From Wuchereria bancrofti (taxonomy: Eukaryota; Nematoda; Chromadorea; Rhabditida; Onchocercidae), in NCBI GenBank assembly GCA_005281725.1, contig SSBO01000014.1:294789-358788 (forward strand): a stretch of DNA of 64,000 nt, given 5' to 3'. A model generated the notes under the pieces. It saw only the letters and a list, made by a program, of their open reading frames with translations, did not search any database and had not been told where the DNA came from. Below, piece by piece: positions 1 through 12,666 of this stretch (the first letter of the stretch is position 1; each line of letters opens with the position of its first letter). The translations under genes were made by a program, and so were the position numbers.

Positions 1-1092
1 TCAATTGATTATTCTTAATTCTATGTTTAAATTATATTCAGGAAATTCTCATTTCTGTCGTTAATTTTTTGAGAGATAAACAAAATAAGCAAAATGCACC
101 ATAAAATAAATAAAAAACAAACAAACAAACAAACCAAACATTCAACTTTTGTTTTCATTAATTAATTAAAAAACACACACACAATAAGCATATAAATAAC
201 TAAGATAACATAAAAATTTTTAAATAAAATTATGACAACTTACTAAATTGTAAAAATTTTCCTAATGTAACATTTTTATGATCAATAATAGTTTTATATG
301 TTTGTTGAAGTAGCAATTGTTGACAATAAAATTGTCGTGCGATGTGAACTAGTGGGATGATTTATTCGGATAAAAACTTTTCGTCCATTACTTCAATTCA
401 AACAAATCATTGGATGTAATCTGTTGGGTAAATTATGAAACGATTTTACAGTCTACCACTAAATGATCAAAATTAAATTAAGTATTTTAAAACCATCTTT
501 GTACAATTTAAAATATTTACCTGTAAAATGTACAAAATTTATCAAAATGAAAACAAAATTGTTAGGGTTTTTTTTTTTGTTGTTTATTATAAGTTTTATT
601 GGCATCTTTTTTTTTTTCTAATTTGTCAGCAAGTATCACTTGTATTTGTTTACAATCTTTTTTTATTTCTTTTTTCCTATCTTTTTTTTTTTTTCAAATC
701 AGTAAAAAATATTTTTTAATTAAAAGACAATTAATTTATTGAAATATAATAATCATAATTTTTATATGTTTTTCTTTTCAAATAATTATTTCAAATTTTT
801 GATTCAAAAAAATTTTTTAAATAATTTAGTTTTTTTGTACAAAAATAATAATGTTAAAATGAAAATAAAAGTAATTTTTTTGCAAAAAAAAAAGATGAAA
901 AAAAAGCCAGAGGAAAGAAAAGAAATTACATGATAAATAACAAAAAAAAATTAAATTAAAAAAATTATACTTTTAAAAAAAATTGAAATAAATTAAAGTA
1001 GAAAAAAAAAGAAAAAAGTGAATATAAATTAAAAAAAAGCATAAAAAAGTAAAAAGATAAAATGATAAAATTGGTTATCATTTATTTGATAA

Positions 1093-1160
1093 TGTGTATG
1101 TGTGTATGTATGTATGTGTGTATGTGTGTATGCATGTATGTGTGTATGTGTGTATGTGAT
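1093..1160. repeat. GTATGTGT-type microsatellite
   Basis: Alternating TGTGTATG and TGTATG units run through this stretch with few interruptions. It is an ordinary simple-sequence repeat in intergenic DNA. Confidence 0.85.
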
Positions 1161-3394
1161 CTAATATAATGTAAAGATGTCGGAATTTGTGGTCTAGTTT
1201 GAAGCTTTTTATTTTGAGCCTTTTCAAAACTTTCAACTTTCTTCATTCTTCCTCATTCGTTCTCTCTTAAAACTAAATGATACTGCTGCTACTGCTACTG
1301 CTGCTGCTGCTTCTGCTGCTACTATTGATGATAATGATGATAATAATGATAATGTGATAATGATAGTATGACAGATTGATGCTTTAGTTAGCAATATCAA
1401 AGTGATTGCTATCAATACTTGTCAGATCGTTTTGGTCTTAACTTTACTATCACTCTAAATCTTAATGCTTTCTAGCTTTCTCATTCACATCGTTCTTATA
1501 AACTAATCAATTCGATGGATATATTTTAAGTGATGATAACAGAGGGAAATGATAAATTATATATATATGTGTATGTGATAAATTAACAAAAAAGGGTGAT
1601 ATAGTCGTTTTTTTTCTTCTCTCTCTTCTTTTTAAAACTAAATTTTTACAATTAATTTAAAAGAGAAGAAAAGAGAAAAAGAAAAAGAAACGAAATATGA
1701 TATCATAATATTTGTTTATTTTATTGATTCAATTTACAACATCTTTTTTTCTCAAATTTATTTGTCATATCTGAATAAAATATTTTAACGAATAAATTAA
1801 ATGAAAATTGATAATATAAACTTTGAAATTTCAAAAGTAAAATTGACAAAATTTTTAGTATTAAATGAGAGAAATGATAATACTAAAAAAGAAATGATAA
1901 TAATTTTTACTAAAAAGATTTTTAAGCAAAAAAAAAAAAAAAATTAAATTAGTATTAATTAAACGAATAAAATGTGTAAATATGAGGAATATATATCGGA
2001 GCAAAATTTTTAGCAAATGTTATTCCGAAAAAGGTAATTGATTATACGAATTAATGCTTTTTTTTTTCTTCAAATATTGCATAAAATTTAATTAATATTT
2101 TAAAATCAACAAACAAGAATGCAATAATTTGTTGGTTAACTTTTTCATACAACCAATTAATTTCATATTCATTTATTCACTCAGTTACTTTATTATTTAT
2201 TTATTTATTTAATCTTTCAATTAAAATACATTTTGAATAAATTAATAAAATTAAAAAATTAGAAAGAGAAAAAATACTTGCTGAAATGATACGATTTTTT
2301 TTCTTTTGTTTTTTAAATTGTTAAAAAAAATTATTTATTTTAATACATATTCATTAGTCATATAATAAAACAATGCAAATTGAAAAAATTTAACATTTTT
2401 TATCCAAATTGTAGTAGACCTAACTACATTTTACTACACTTTACAACATTTTCTTTTTTTTTTTTTCACCTTTTTTCCGTCTTTTTTCGCTTTCTCTTTC
2501 TCTCTTCTTTCCTCATAATGAAAGGTAAAAATTTTTTTGAGAAATTTTTAGTTCGAAAAGAAAAAGAAAACTCGACAAGAAAGAAAGGAAGAGAGAGAGA
2601 GAAAAAGATTGAGTGAAAAAAAAAAAAAGAAGGATAAGAAAGGATGAAAAACTAAATACAACATGTTATGTTGTTCAAGTATATGAGAACAGTCTTTAAA
2701 AAATTCCTCAAAGACACTTAAAACAATTTATTTTACAATTTATTCTTTGAAAAAAAAAAAAAAATTAAAAAAAACTAACCGACAAACAAAATTTTTTTTT
2801 CATTTGAATGAAAACTTAAAAGAGATTAGAAATATATGTTTAAACTTTTTGTCTATTTTTTTTTAAATCGTTGTTTATTCTTTTTTTTTTTTTTTGAATT
2901 GCAAACTAGATATATTGAAAATACAAATAATTAATTATTTTAATTAAAAAAAAGCACGTTAAAAGTTTGGAAAGAATTGAAAGTAAAAATTTTTGCAGAC
3001 CACATAAAGATAAATGAAAATGAATGCTTTCGTAGCATGATTAATGACAATGTTAATTCAAATCTAAAAACAATTTTGAGACTTTTTTATTTAATACACA
3101 TTAGTGATTTCATTCCAAATTGCATTGCTTATTTGTTTTTTTTTTTCATTTGCTAAACTAAATTTTAATCTAATTATAATTTACTACATAATTTAATCAC
3201 ATTAAAAATTGTGTAATATATCATTTTCATTTTTTTTTTTTTGTTTTACTTGAAAAATAAGTGTTATTATTTCATTTGATTATTCGTTGTGTTTTTTATG
3301 CCAAAAAAAAAGGATTATATATATATTAATACTAATTTTTTCGTTTTTTTTTTTCAAAATTAAATTTCACTACTAAATTTACCATTCATTTTGT

Positions 3395-3454
3395 AAGAAA
3401 TAAATTTTAAAGTTAATCATGATGAAACAATACAGTGATTTTAACAAATGATTG
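3395..3454 (+). repeat. Dispersed ~60-bp repeat, copy 1
   Basis: This segment, ending in a core ATGAAACAATACAGTGATTT, reappears about 552 bp downstream with only scattered substitutions. It is the only clearly non-homopolymer repeat in the first 6 kb. It encodes nothing obvious and could be a remnant of an old local duplication or of a short interspersed element. Confidence 0.65.
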
Positions 3455-3946
3455 TAAATATCATTGAAATTTCTATAAATTTTAATAATAGTAAATAACG
3501 GTCACCAGTTTGAGCAAAGATTAGATGGTTAAGATCAAAGATTATATTCAATATAATTGATGAAAAATTTCACTTAAAAATTAAGCATAGTTTTAGCAAA
3601 ATAGAATCCTACCAAATATTTTCAATTTGTATATATTTACGTGTATGGTATTTGTATGTGTGTATATATACATATCTAAATAAATTATATTATCCCTCAA
3701 TGATCAATAAATAATCTGCCCCAAATAATTTTTTTTAAATAAAAAAAAATTTTTTGAGAACTGATGAATTTTCAAAGAAAAAAAAAGAAATAAAAAAAAC
3801 CATACTAGAAAATTATTGGGAACAAATCGATATGAATTAATTAAATTCATAAATTCGAAAAATTTATGACTCATCCAATGGATGTAAAAATATACGGAAT
3901 ACTTTGCAAAAATGTAAGAAAAAAAATGTTAGTGAAAAAATTTTGC

Positions 3947-4006
3947 AAGAAATTAATTTTAAAATTAGTCATAATGAAACAATACAGTGATTTTAGCAAA
4001 TGATTA
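3947..4006 (+). repeat. Dispersed ~60-bp repeat, copy 2
   Basis: Second copy of the segment at 3395-3454, in the same orientation. Both copies have the same core, ATGAAACAATACAGTGATTT, and differ at a handful of positions around it. Confidence 0.65.
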
Positions 4007-6093
4007 TTGGAAATAAAATAAATTAATACCGAAAACAAAAGAAAAAAAAAAACGAAAAAGAGAAAGGAAAAAAAAAGTAAAGTGCGACATTTCTGATGTC
4101 ACAGTGAAAACATCAAACTTGTTGGTTTTTTTCTTCTTTAACTCAAACAAATTTTGTTTCAAAATTAAAATACACACAACAAATTAGTGAGACAATTTTG
4201 AAAACGAAACAAATTTCTTTTGTAATACATGTAATAAATGTTTTTCTCTTTTCTTTTTTAATGATAACTTTAATTTTTTTTTTTAATAATTAGTAAAGAA
4301 AAAATTTTTTGAAAAAAATTTTTTTCCATTGGAACAAAAAAAAAATGAGAGTGAAAAAATTTTTTTTAAAAAATGATAAAAGATGAGAAGAATGAAAAGT
4401 TATTTGTTCGATAATAAATGTTAAGCGATGTGCGAATAATTTGTAAGCAAATGATGAAATTTTGAGTTTATATAATGAAATATGTTGAATGAAATGAAAT
4501 GACCATTACAATGAAAAATTGTTCACATTTAAAATTCAACAAAAATAATAACTTTCATCAATAAATAATACAACAAAATTTCATTTCATTGATTTAACAT
4601 AATTAACTTGAATTTGCAAATATTTCTTCTATTGAGAAGAACGAAAAAAAGAACGAGGAAAAGAACAAACGAAAGATCAAAATTTTATTGAATTTTGATC
4701 TTTTTTTTCTTTTCATAAATTAACAGCTCAATAATCACAACAACAACAGCAATAGTATCAAAAAAAAAAAGCATTTTTTCTTTTTTGTTTTTTTTTTTTC
4801 TCACAAAGTTTGTTATAAAATATCCATAATATAAGCCATTATAATTTCAATGATTCATTGTAATCAAAAGTTTTTAAAATTGCTAAAATTGATGATAACT
4901 GTACTTTTACAAAAAATGCAAGTAAAATAGTTTTATTATCATTATTATAAATCATCATTATTGTTACTATTGTTATCATGATTATTGTTACGAATGTTAT
5001 TTCATTAATAAGATTCTAGGAACTTTCATTCCTGAAAAAAGACGTATCATTTGTATTACGAGAAAAATGAAGAAAAAAAAAAAAAACATTCCAACACTAA
5101 TTTTGGACTAAATTTTAATCTTAAAATTCTCAAACAGATTATTATCTTGCAAAAGAAAGACGAAATTAACACTGAATTAAAAACTTCAATAATTATAAAA
5201 ACATCGACAATTTTAATATCAAATATCCAAAGAAACTAGCACAAATATTAACAAACAAAACAAAATTTAATTTTTTTTTCCACTTTCTTTTCTCACTTTT
5301 TTATAGCCAATAATAAAAAGTAAAAATATATTTATTGACGAGATAATATTAAAACGATAATAAAAAATGATTCCATTTTTTTTTTTCTCCTTTCAACTTT
5401 GTTATTTAGGCAAGTTTCTACTCAAAATAAACAAAACTGTGATTTAGAGAGAAGAGAATGGGTGTGCTTAATGTCATATTTTTGGAATCAATTTTAGGCG
5501 CAGTTAACTTCTCAAATTTGTCATTTTATATGTCATTGTCATTATTTGCATTGATGTTTTATCTAACATTTGTCGTCATACTTTGTCACACCATAGCCTT
5601 TCATTTTCATTTGTAATATTTTATTGTATTTGGCACAAATATACGTTCGTTGCATTTATTTTATACGCAAAGGAAATTTTTATTGAATTTTATCTTTTAT
5701 TTTGATTTAAAGATGAAAAAAGAAAAAGATGAAAAAAAAAAAAAAAAAAAATCACTCATACATAAATTTTTCTTAATATTCATGCAGAAAAGAGTGAAAA
5801 TGAGTTTGCTTCAATTCAAGAAATTTCAATCATTTTTTTTTTTTCTTTTCATATTTCAATCTTATGATAAAAATAGAGAGAGAAAGAGAAAGAGAGAGGG
5901 AGAGGGAGAGAGATAGAGGAGAAAAAATATGAGAATAATGAAAATTCAACTAATTAGTAATATAATAATGCTTAGCAATAATTTCTTTTTTTATTGTTGT
6001 TAGGACAAAAAAAAAAAAAAAATGCAATAAATTATAACAATTTACAATCATGAATTCATATAAATTATAAATTAATTAATCAAAAACTGATAT

Positions 6094-9000
6094 TCAAAAT
6101 AGTTTTTCACATTTACTAATGGATGCTTCAGCTTCTCTACAATTAAATTCCGGATAATAATTCTCGATAAATATGCAATTCGATATCACATATTGTTTAA
6201 TATTCGTGAAACCAAATTGTTGTGCCAATGATCGAATATTGTAACAGTGACGGCGAAATATCTACAATGATTATGAATGTTAAATAAATACAATTGCATG
6301 TTTTTTATCTTTTATATTATCGAGTTGAAATTATCATAAAATTTATATGAGAAATAATATTATTTATATGAAAAAATATTATATGAAAAAGCTAAATTTT
6401 GAAAATTATTTTTTTTTATTAAAATTATTAAACAAAAAATTATTAAAAAAAAAGTGGTATATTTTGATATTATATTAGTTATTTAAAAATTTTGCTCATT
6501 TTTTGCATAAAAATTATTCTTATAATCAAAGTCAAAATTATTTAAAAGTTATTTTTACATCAAAATTATCTTATGGTATTATCAAATTTCAACTTGATTT
6601 TGTGAAAATTGCAAAAAAAATTTACCTCTCTATTCATATCTTCGTCTTTAATCACTTTTTGCTTCATCGATGATAGCAATCGTTTTCGTTCCGCGAATTT
6701 TTTTCTATCAGTGGCCATTCTACGTCTTAATGCCAAAATTTGTTGCATCGATTGATTCTTATTCATAAATTCGTTATTTTCATATTTATCAATCTAAAAA
6801 TAACTTTTTTTCTTGTTGTATATGAAATTTTCTTATCACAAAATAATTTTGAAAAAAAAATATGCAATTTTTTTAATTAATATATTTACATTAAAGATTA
6901 AGTTTAGGTACGAAATTTATTCTATAACTAAATATTGTTAAAGTTTACCTTTTCTTGCGAAAGTATTCCAGTTAAAAGCTTATCAGTCTGCTCGTTACTT
7001 ATTGTCGTTTGCTCTTCAATTGCTGCATCAGTTGTTGGGTTGTCAGCATTATCAAACTGTTTGAAATTCTAAAATAACTGGATAAAAATAAAAATGAATT
7101 ATATGTGATGTTTTGAAATGAGTGTTGCAAGAGAAATTAGTTATACGTTAACTTAAATGAACAGTAATTGGTAAGATAATGAATTAAAAATTTCTACTTT
7201 GTCGGTAAAATCTGTTGCAGTTTCAGCAGGTTGATTGAATGAAGAAATTCTTTGTATCGCCATTCGAGAGTTGATCATTTCATGTTTTTGATTACTTCCA
7301 GCTTGATCTTCTCTTGCCAATTTTGAATTAGCTTCTTGCTGGAAAAATATTTAATTTCGCGAATATAAAAAAAAAAAAAAAAATGTAGATTTGAAACTGT
7401 ACAGTTATGCTTGATCACCATCATCTATTCTAATAGCTTCAGTTATAAGAAATCTTTAAAAAAAAACGATTAATATTTAAAATCCGACTAAATTTCATCA
7501 ATTTCAAAATTTTTGTTTTAACTAAAAATGAATAGTTAATTTAATTAGTAATGTAGAAACCGGTTTCTTCTGCAAATTGAATTGATGTAGCATGTTATGA
7601 CTTTCAAGTTTCTTTTTGTGTACTTTACGGTAGGATGATGAAGTCCTCGGTTTACTTTCAATTCCAACTATTTCGATCGATGAAGCATCTGGTACAATGA
7701 CCTGTATGAATGGTTTCATCTTCTTTCTAATGAAAATTTGAAATTCAGCAAATGACCCAAGGTATGAATTAAAATTTCGAAAGTGAAAATTCTTACAAAT
7801 AAATAGGTCACCGTTGTACATCATTGATAAGAATAAAAGATATGCTCAAATAATGAATAATAAGAATTAGAACTGTATTCCAACATCTCAGCGTACTATT
7901 AAAATATTACACCTTAATTGATGGGAAAATTAGCTAATACTACAAAACAATATGGAATTTGCTGATACAAATTATGAAATAACATATTGAATAAGAATAT
8001 GTAACAATATAATATTTACTACTATGTTTGAAAAAAACAAGCAAAAAAAAAAAAAAAATGGTAGCATTCAAATTCGAATGGAAATTTTAGTTTTTTGAAT
8101 GGTGTTAGGTTAAATATATATAAAATTAAACATGCGTAAAATATATGTTCAAAAAGTATTATTACTTTTTGAAGTTTATCAGCTTGAACTTGTGCATCTT
8201 CGGCAGCTTTCATATGTTGCGCATAAATACGACGATAATGCATTTCTTCATTTGATATATCTGATACTTTATGATCGTTATCCTTTTCATCAGTCATATC
8301 GCTTGAATTTTGCGCAATCATATCACCAGTTGCTGCCACCTTTATTGTATAATAATGAATAAACTAATTTCGTTTAGAAATGAAACTATCAAATAATAAA
8401 AAAAAAGGAATAATAAAAAAAAAAGCAAATTTTTTTTATAAAATTAAATAAAATGTTGCGATAACTATCTTACGATAGTTGCGACCATGCAGCATATGGT
8501 ATTAAGTAACTAAAATTCTGAAAGCTGGAGCAATACGGTATACCGTATAGGGTAATTGAAATTCTCACACTATTTGAGGTGTGGTATAAGGTAACTAGCA
8601 TTTTATGATAGTTGGAATAATACAGTATATGGAATAAGGTAGCTAAAATTTTATGATTGTGATAACACAGTAATATCAGGTAACTAATTCTTACGGTAAA
8701 TGAGACAATACGGTATATGGTATATGTTATAGGGTATATGGTATAAAATTCTCACAAATAATTGGGATAATACAGTTATAGTACAAAGTAACTAGCATGT
8801 TATGATAGTTGAGATAATATAGTATATACTATAAGATAACTATAAAATTTTCTTACGATAGCTGCGATAATACAGTATATGAATAAGCTAACTTGAGCAT
8901 GTGTTTCACTTTGTAATGGTGTAGCCATATATAATCGCCCACCATAAATAATCATTTTTGGTTGACCAACTTGTGGTAAAACACCGAATGGTTGATAATA

Positions 9001-10746
9001 TCTGAATAAAATTTTAAATTATACAAGCATTAATTTAATGATTTTTTAGAAAAAAAGAGAAATATTTTTAGTATGGAAGAAAAAAGTGTAAAACTTTTTA
9101 GATAAATTCTTGCGAAATGATGAAAATTTAGCAAACTTACAAATGACCATCTTTAATGACAGGTTGAAAAATAACAGCTTGTTGTTCAGATTGTAAAATA
9201 GCAGCTTGTTGTTCAGTTATGGTATAGTTTGGAAGAGTTTGTGATGTGTTAACAGAGCTACAATCGATAACTTTCTTTTTTCTCAACACATCTACTTTTA
9301 GTGGCATATGAATTGGAAAAAATTACGATAGCAAGAGTGATAAATATGATTTCATTAGCAAAAAACTAGTAACAAATCGTTGAAATCCTTATCATTTTGA
9401 AATTTTTATCTTCATTAATTTATTCCTTCTTATCTTATCTTCATTCTCTATTCTCATAAGTTGACAACGAAAATCAGTTGAATAATCTAAAGTTATATGA
9501 AGTACTTCGAGCAAAAGAATTAAAATATTTCGTTAATACCTGTATTCTGGATTGACATGAGGCACATTTGGTTTAGGTTTGAACCTAGAAATGTAAACAA
9601 ATGACATCACACATAACATAGCAATATTATTTTTATCGAGAAAGAGACCTAAGCAAATCACTGGTAAATTTTTACCCTTTTTGTTGAACATTTATTGATA
9701 AATCATTATTAGCTGAATTGGATGCAACTGATGGATCTTCCTACAATCATTGTTACTTTTAACAGGTAATGAAAAAGTCAATTTAATTTATAACATTTTT
9801 AAATTGTTTCTCTTAAAACATTTACCGTTTTAAGATAGGTTATTGCATCATCACTTTTCAAGAACACACGAATGACAAATTAAAACTTCAAAAGCTATCA
9901 AATTGTTCCAAAATATCAATCTGCACTTTTTTTTTTTCATTTAAATTTCCATTAAAATATACTCGTGAAACTTAGAAAAAATAAAATTCACTTGAATAAA
10001 AGCAGATGATGTACTGTATTCTGGGTTGACATGAGGCACATTTGGTTTAGGTTTGAACCTAGAAATGTAAACAAATGACAATGCCCATGTGATAAGTGCA
10101 GTATAAAACATCATAATTATTCAAATTTATTTAAAATTAAAAAAAAAATTTTTTCTCTAACCAATAATTGAGAAATGGTTTAGCTGTTGTTGGCTCATAA
10201 TCAATAAAGCCAGCCTGAGCAGCTAATCGATGGACAAAATCCGGAGGAATATGGAAAAGTCGTGAAAGCCTTTCACGAATAATCGGATCGATTCCTTGAA
10301 TACCATTTGGAGCAGTCAATTGTGATGCATTACCAAAATCATAATTTGTTGTTGGTGAAGTTGGTACTGCTGCAACAACATCAAGAGCACCCTAAAATTT
10401 CAAAGCTAATATATTTTTCAAAAATTAGTAAAAAAATAAGTTGAAAAAGTGAATGAAAGACGAGATAACTATAGTCAAAAAGAATATCAATATGTAATAT
10501 GTTAAAAATTACTTCTTGAAAAACTATTCCTACTTTATTTTTCTTTCTTTTTTTTTCTTAAAAAAATACTTTTAAGAGAGACTTTAAAAATACTTCATTC
10601 TAACAGTAATAATTAATCAATTAAATTTCCTATCAAGGATAAAACATTCGTACCCGAATGACTTTCTTCAAATCCAAAAATGGCTTTTCTTCAGCAAAAA
10701 CAGCAATTATATGGAGTAATAGTAATATAATTATTTTTGCAAACAT
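6094..10746 (-). CDS. Secreted nematode protein of unknown function with four C-terminal cysteines (13 exons, 553 aa)
   Basis: I do not recognise this protein. Exons, from the start: 10746-10654, 10391-10162, 10058-9992, 9740-9676, 9584-9540, 9281-9141, 9001-8893, 8339-8166, 7701-7561, 7338-7198, 7068-6949, 6793-6626, 6261-6094; 1662 nt in all, phases close at every join. The start follows an AATTTAG acceptor directly, as in trans-spliced mRNAs. Residues 1-18 form a signal peptide (MFAKIIILLLLHIIAVFA), so it probably enters the secretory pathway. The middle is rich in Gln, Asn, Ser and Pro, with a twice-encoded FKPKPNVPHVNPEY peptide from a duplicated exon and an EQQA repeat. The next part is charged and helical. 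The last exon holds four cysteines in about 45 residues (HCYNIR, SNCIF, FNCRE, SKCEK), perhaps a small disulphide-bonded helical domain. No transmembrane helix is seen after the signal. A cuticle, matrix or excretory role is only a guess. Confidence 0.8.
8460..8893. repeat. Degenerate ~60-bp minisatellite in an intron
   Basis: About seven imperfect units built around GATAATACAGTATATGGTAT, AAGGTAACTA and AAATTTTATGATAGTTG follow each other inside the intron between the exons at 8893-9001 and 8166-8339 of the secreted-protein gene. Units have diverged by substitutions and small indels. This is the only intron in the gene with such a structure. Confidence 0.75.
9540..9605 (-). repeat. Exon duplication, copy nearer the C-terminus
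   Basis: About 65 bp covering an exon (peptide FKPKPNVPHVNPEY), its acceptor and 20 bp of intron are almost identical to 10016-10080. The one clear difference is synonymous (AAT against AAC, Asn). This copy is followed by a donor right after GAATACAG; the other copy reads on for eight more codons. Confidence 0.85.
10016..10080 (-). repeat. Exon duplication, copy nearer the N-terminus
   Basis: Partner of 9540-9605, about 475 bp away in the same gene. Both copies enter in the same phase (2 nt carried in), so both can be spliced into one mRNA and the peptide would occur twice in the protein. Confidence 0.85.
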
Positions 10747-10752
10747 CTAAAT
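10747..10752 (-). other. Probable trans-splice acceptor directly at the start codon
   Basis: On the minus strand the sequence AATTTAG abuts the ATG of the secreted-protein gene, leaving no native 5' UTR. No upstream exon fits, so a spliced leader is the simplest partner. This is inference from the acceptor alone. Confidence 0.5.
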
Positions 10753-11101
10753 TAAATTTAAAAGTGAAACATTAATAAATACAAATAACATAACAAGTAT
10801 AAATATTTCAAGTTTTTTTTTTTCAATAAAATAATGCAGTTAAGAAATGGAATCATAATTGAGAAAATTCTTTATCCTACTATACTAACAGAAATGCAAT
10901 TATTAAATTAATAATATTAAATAAATTATTGTTATCAATTTAATAACATAAAACAATAATATTAGAATTACATTTTAAAAAATGTCAAATTTTGTCATCT
11001 ATATATATATATATAATATTCAAAATGATGATATAACCAAAATAAGAGATTAGAAAAGTTAGAAAATTAAAATCAAATTGTTGATATTAGTTTGAAGGAG
11101 G

Positions 11102-11257
11102 ATGAGAAGGAGGAGGAGGACAAGGGGTAGTAATATGGTCAAAAAGTGGGTATTAGAAAAGGAAAGACCTAAATATCATCAGCTGTATATTGGTGATGTA
11201 AAAGTGATGCTCTCAATTTCAAATCAAACAATTTCAACTGATCCAATTGCATTCCAG
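11102..11257 (+). CDS. Possible orphan exon (weak)
   Basis: An open frame with more normal composition than its surroundings starts at an ATG preceded by ATATTAG and runs to CAG|GTGAAA, a good donor. It encodes an Arg-rich start and then a normal-looking stretch (for example ERPKYHQLYIGDVKVM). No second exon could be matched in phase downstream before the next gene. It could be the first exon of a small gene, a leftover of a lost gene, or chance. I do not recognise the sequence. Confidence 0.25.
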
Positions 11258-12347
11258 GTGAAATTTTCTAAAATTCTTAATGAAAATTTATTTCCAAAAA
11301 AAAATTCTAAATTAATCTAATCATTTATATTGCATTTATTCTTTCATAATTTTGTTAGCATTCTCTTTTTCCAAAAAGAAAAAAATCTTTTTATTTATTA
11401 CAAATAAAAATTATTTTATAGAAAAATTTTTCAAAAAATTTATATCATTGCTAATAAACTGCAAACAAAATAAAAAAAAAGAAAAACGAAAAATGAGGAA
11501 AATTCTACCTCTTTTATTGATATAAAATTTTAAAAGGAAGAAAAAATAAACGTAAATAAAAACTTTACTCCTAAACTTGCAAATATATATAAACGAAGGT
11601 TCTAATATGTAAGTTTGAAAACCACTGAGTCAAAGTGAACAAATCGAAATGTGTGTCGAGAATTAGTATTGCTAGCAAATTATTTAAGTAAAATGTGATT
11701 AAATTGCAAAAAACAAATGAGATAAATAATAATAATAATAACAGTAATAATAATAGTGATAATAATCGGCAATAATCGATGATAGTAATAATAGTGGTAA
11801 AAACAATAATAATTGTAATAATTATTATTGTTATAATGATAAGTCGTTCCTGTAGTTTTATATGAAATTTTCTCAAAAGAAAAGATGGATAATAACGGAT
11901 GAAGAAAATAGCAAACAAGAAGAGAAATGATGCTGAAAAATGAAATGAAAATGGTCATTTGAAGGTAAAATGATTGGATAAGAAATAAGATGAAAAGGAA
12001 TGAAAAAAAAATGATGATGAAGTGAAATGAGTTAAATAAAAATGAATAAATGAAGTGAAAAAAATGTTTTCACTCATTGAACTAAATTTTGCCGATTATC
12101 TTTCATGCATATAGCAAATATTTTGTATGAAAATATTCATTTTTGTATTAATTACAACAATGACTACTCGTTTTTTTTTTGATTAGATTTCCATCAAAGA
12201 AATTTTCTTTTATTGCTAAATAATTTTTATAAGTATTAAATATTATCTAGGTATAATTATTAGAAATGTTAGAGCAATTAATTATTTTTATCAATGTTAT
12301 GTTTGACTAGTTTTCATTTACAATTTTTCTCTTTTTCTTTAGCATTA

Positions 12348-12666
12348 ATTTTCTAATTCAATTTATAAATGAAGTAAAATACTGGTACTGATAATAATAA
12401 TATGAAGAAATTTTTATTAATTTAAAACTTATGAATTTATTTTACAAAAAAAAATTCGAAAATTTATACGACTAAAAAATAACAAGAAAAAGGAAACAGT
12501 TATTACNATTTTCTAATTCAATTTATAAATGAAGTAAAATACTGGTACTGATAATAATAATATGAAGAAATTTTTATTAATTTAAAACTTATGAATTTAT
12601 TTTACAAAAAAAAATTCGAAAATTTATACGACTAAAAAATAACAAGAAAAAGGAAACAGTTATTAC
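12348..12666. repeat. Assembly gap at 12507 flanked by identical 159-bp copies
   Basis: The 159 bp at 12348-12506 are repeated exactly at 12508-12666, with a single N between. This is the pattern of two contig ends that overlap but were not merged. One copy should be ignored. Confidence 0.9.

Larger units (their letters stand above)
1..6093. other. Intergenic AT-rich DNA, no gene seen
   Basis: No exon with convincing codon pattern and splice sites is visible on either strand. The stretch is made of A and T homopolymers with short simple repeats: a GTATGTGT-type microsatellite at about 1093-1160, a CTG/CTA trinucleotide tract at about 1279-1325 and a GA-rich tract near 5875-5915. The open frames here encode only homopolymer-derived Phe/Lys/Asn-rich peptides. 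A TTTATT at 5989-5994 reads AATAAA on the minus strand, about 100 nt beyond the stop of the gene at 6094-10746, and is the likely poly(A) signal of that gene. Confidence 0.7.

Noticed and set aside
1233..1415. Ala/Val-rich minus-strand frame
   Set aside because: Produced by the CTG/CTA trinucleotide repeat; no supporting exon structure.
9790..9870. Possible extra exon (DAITYLKT) in the secreted-protein gene
   Set aside because: The only usable acceptor gives a stop in the required phase, and the neighbouring exons join correctly without it.
11571..11958. Minus-strand open frames of about 90-115 codons
   Set aside because: They run through AAT/TTA microsatellite and encode Ile/Leu/Tyr/Asn repeats; no splice sites or family resemblance.
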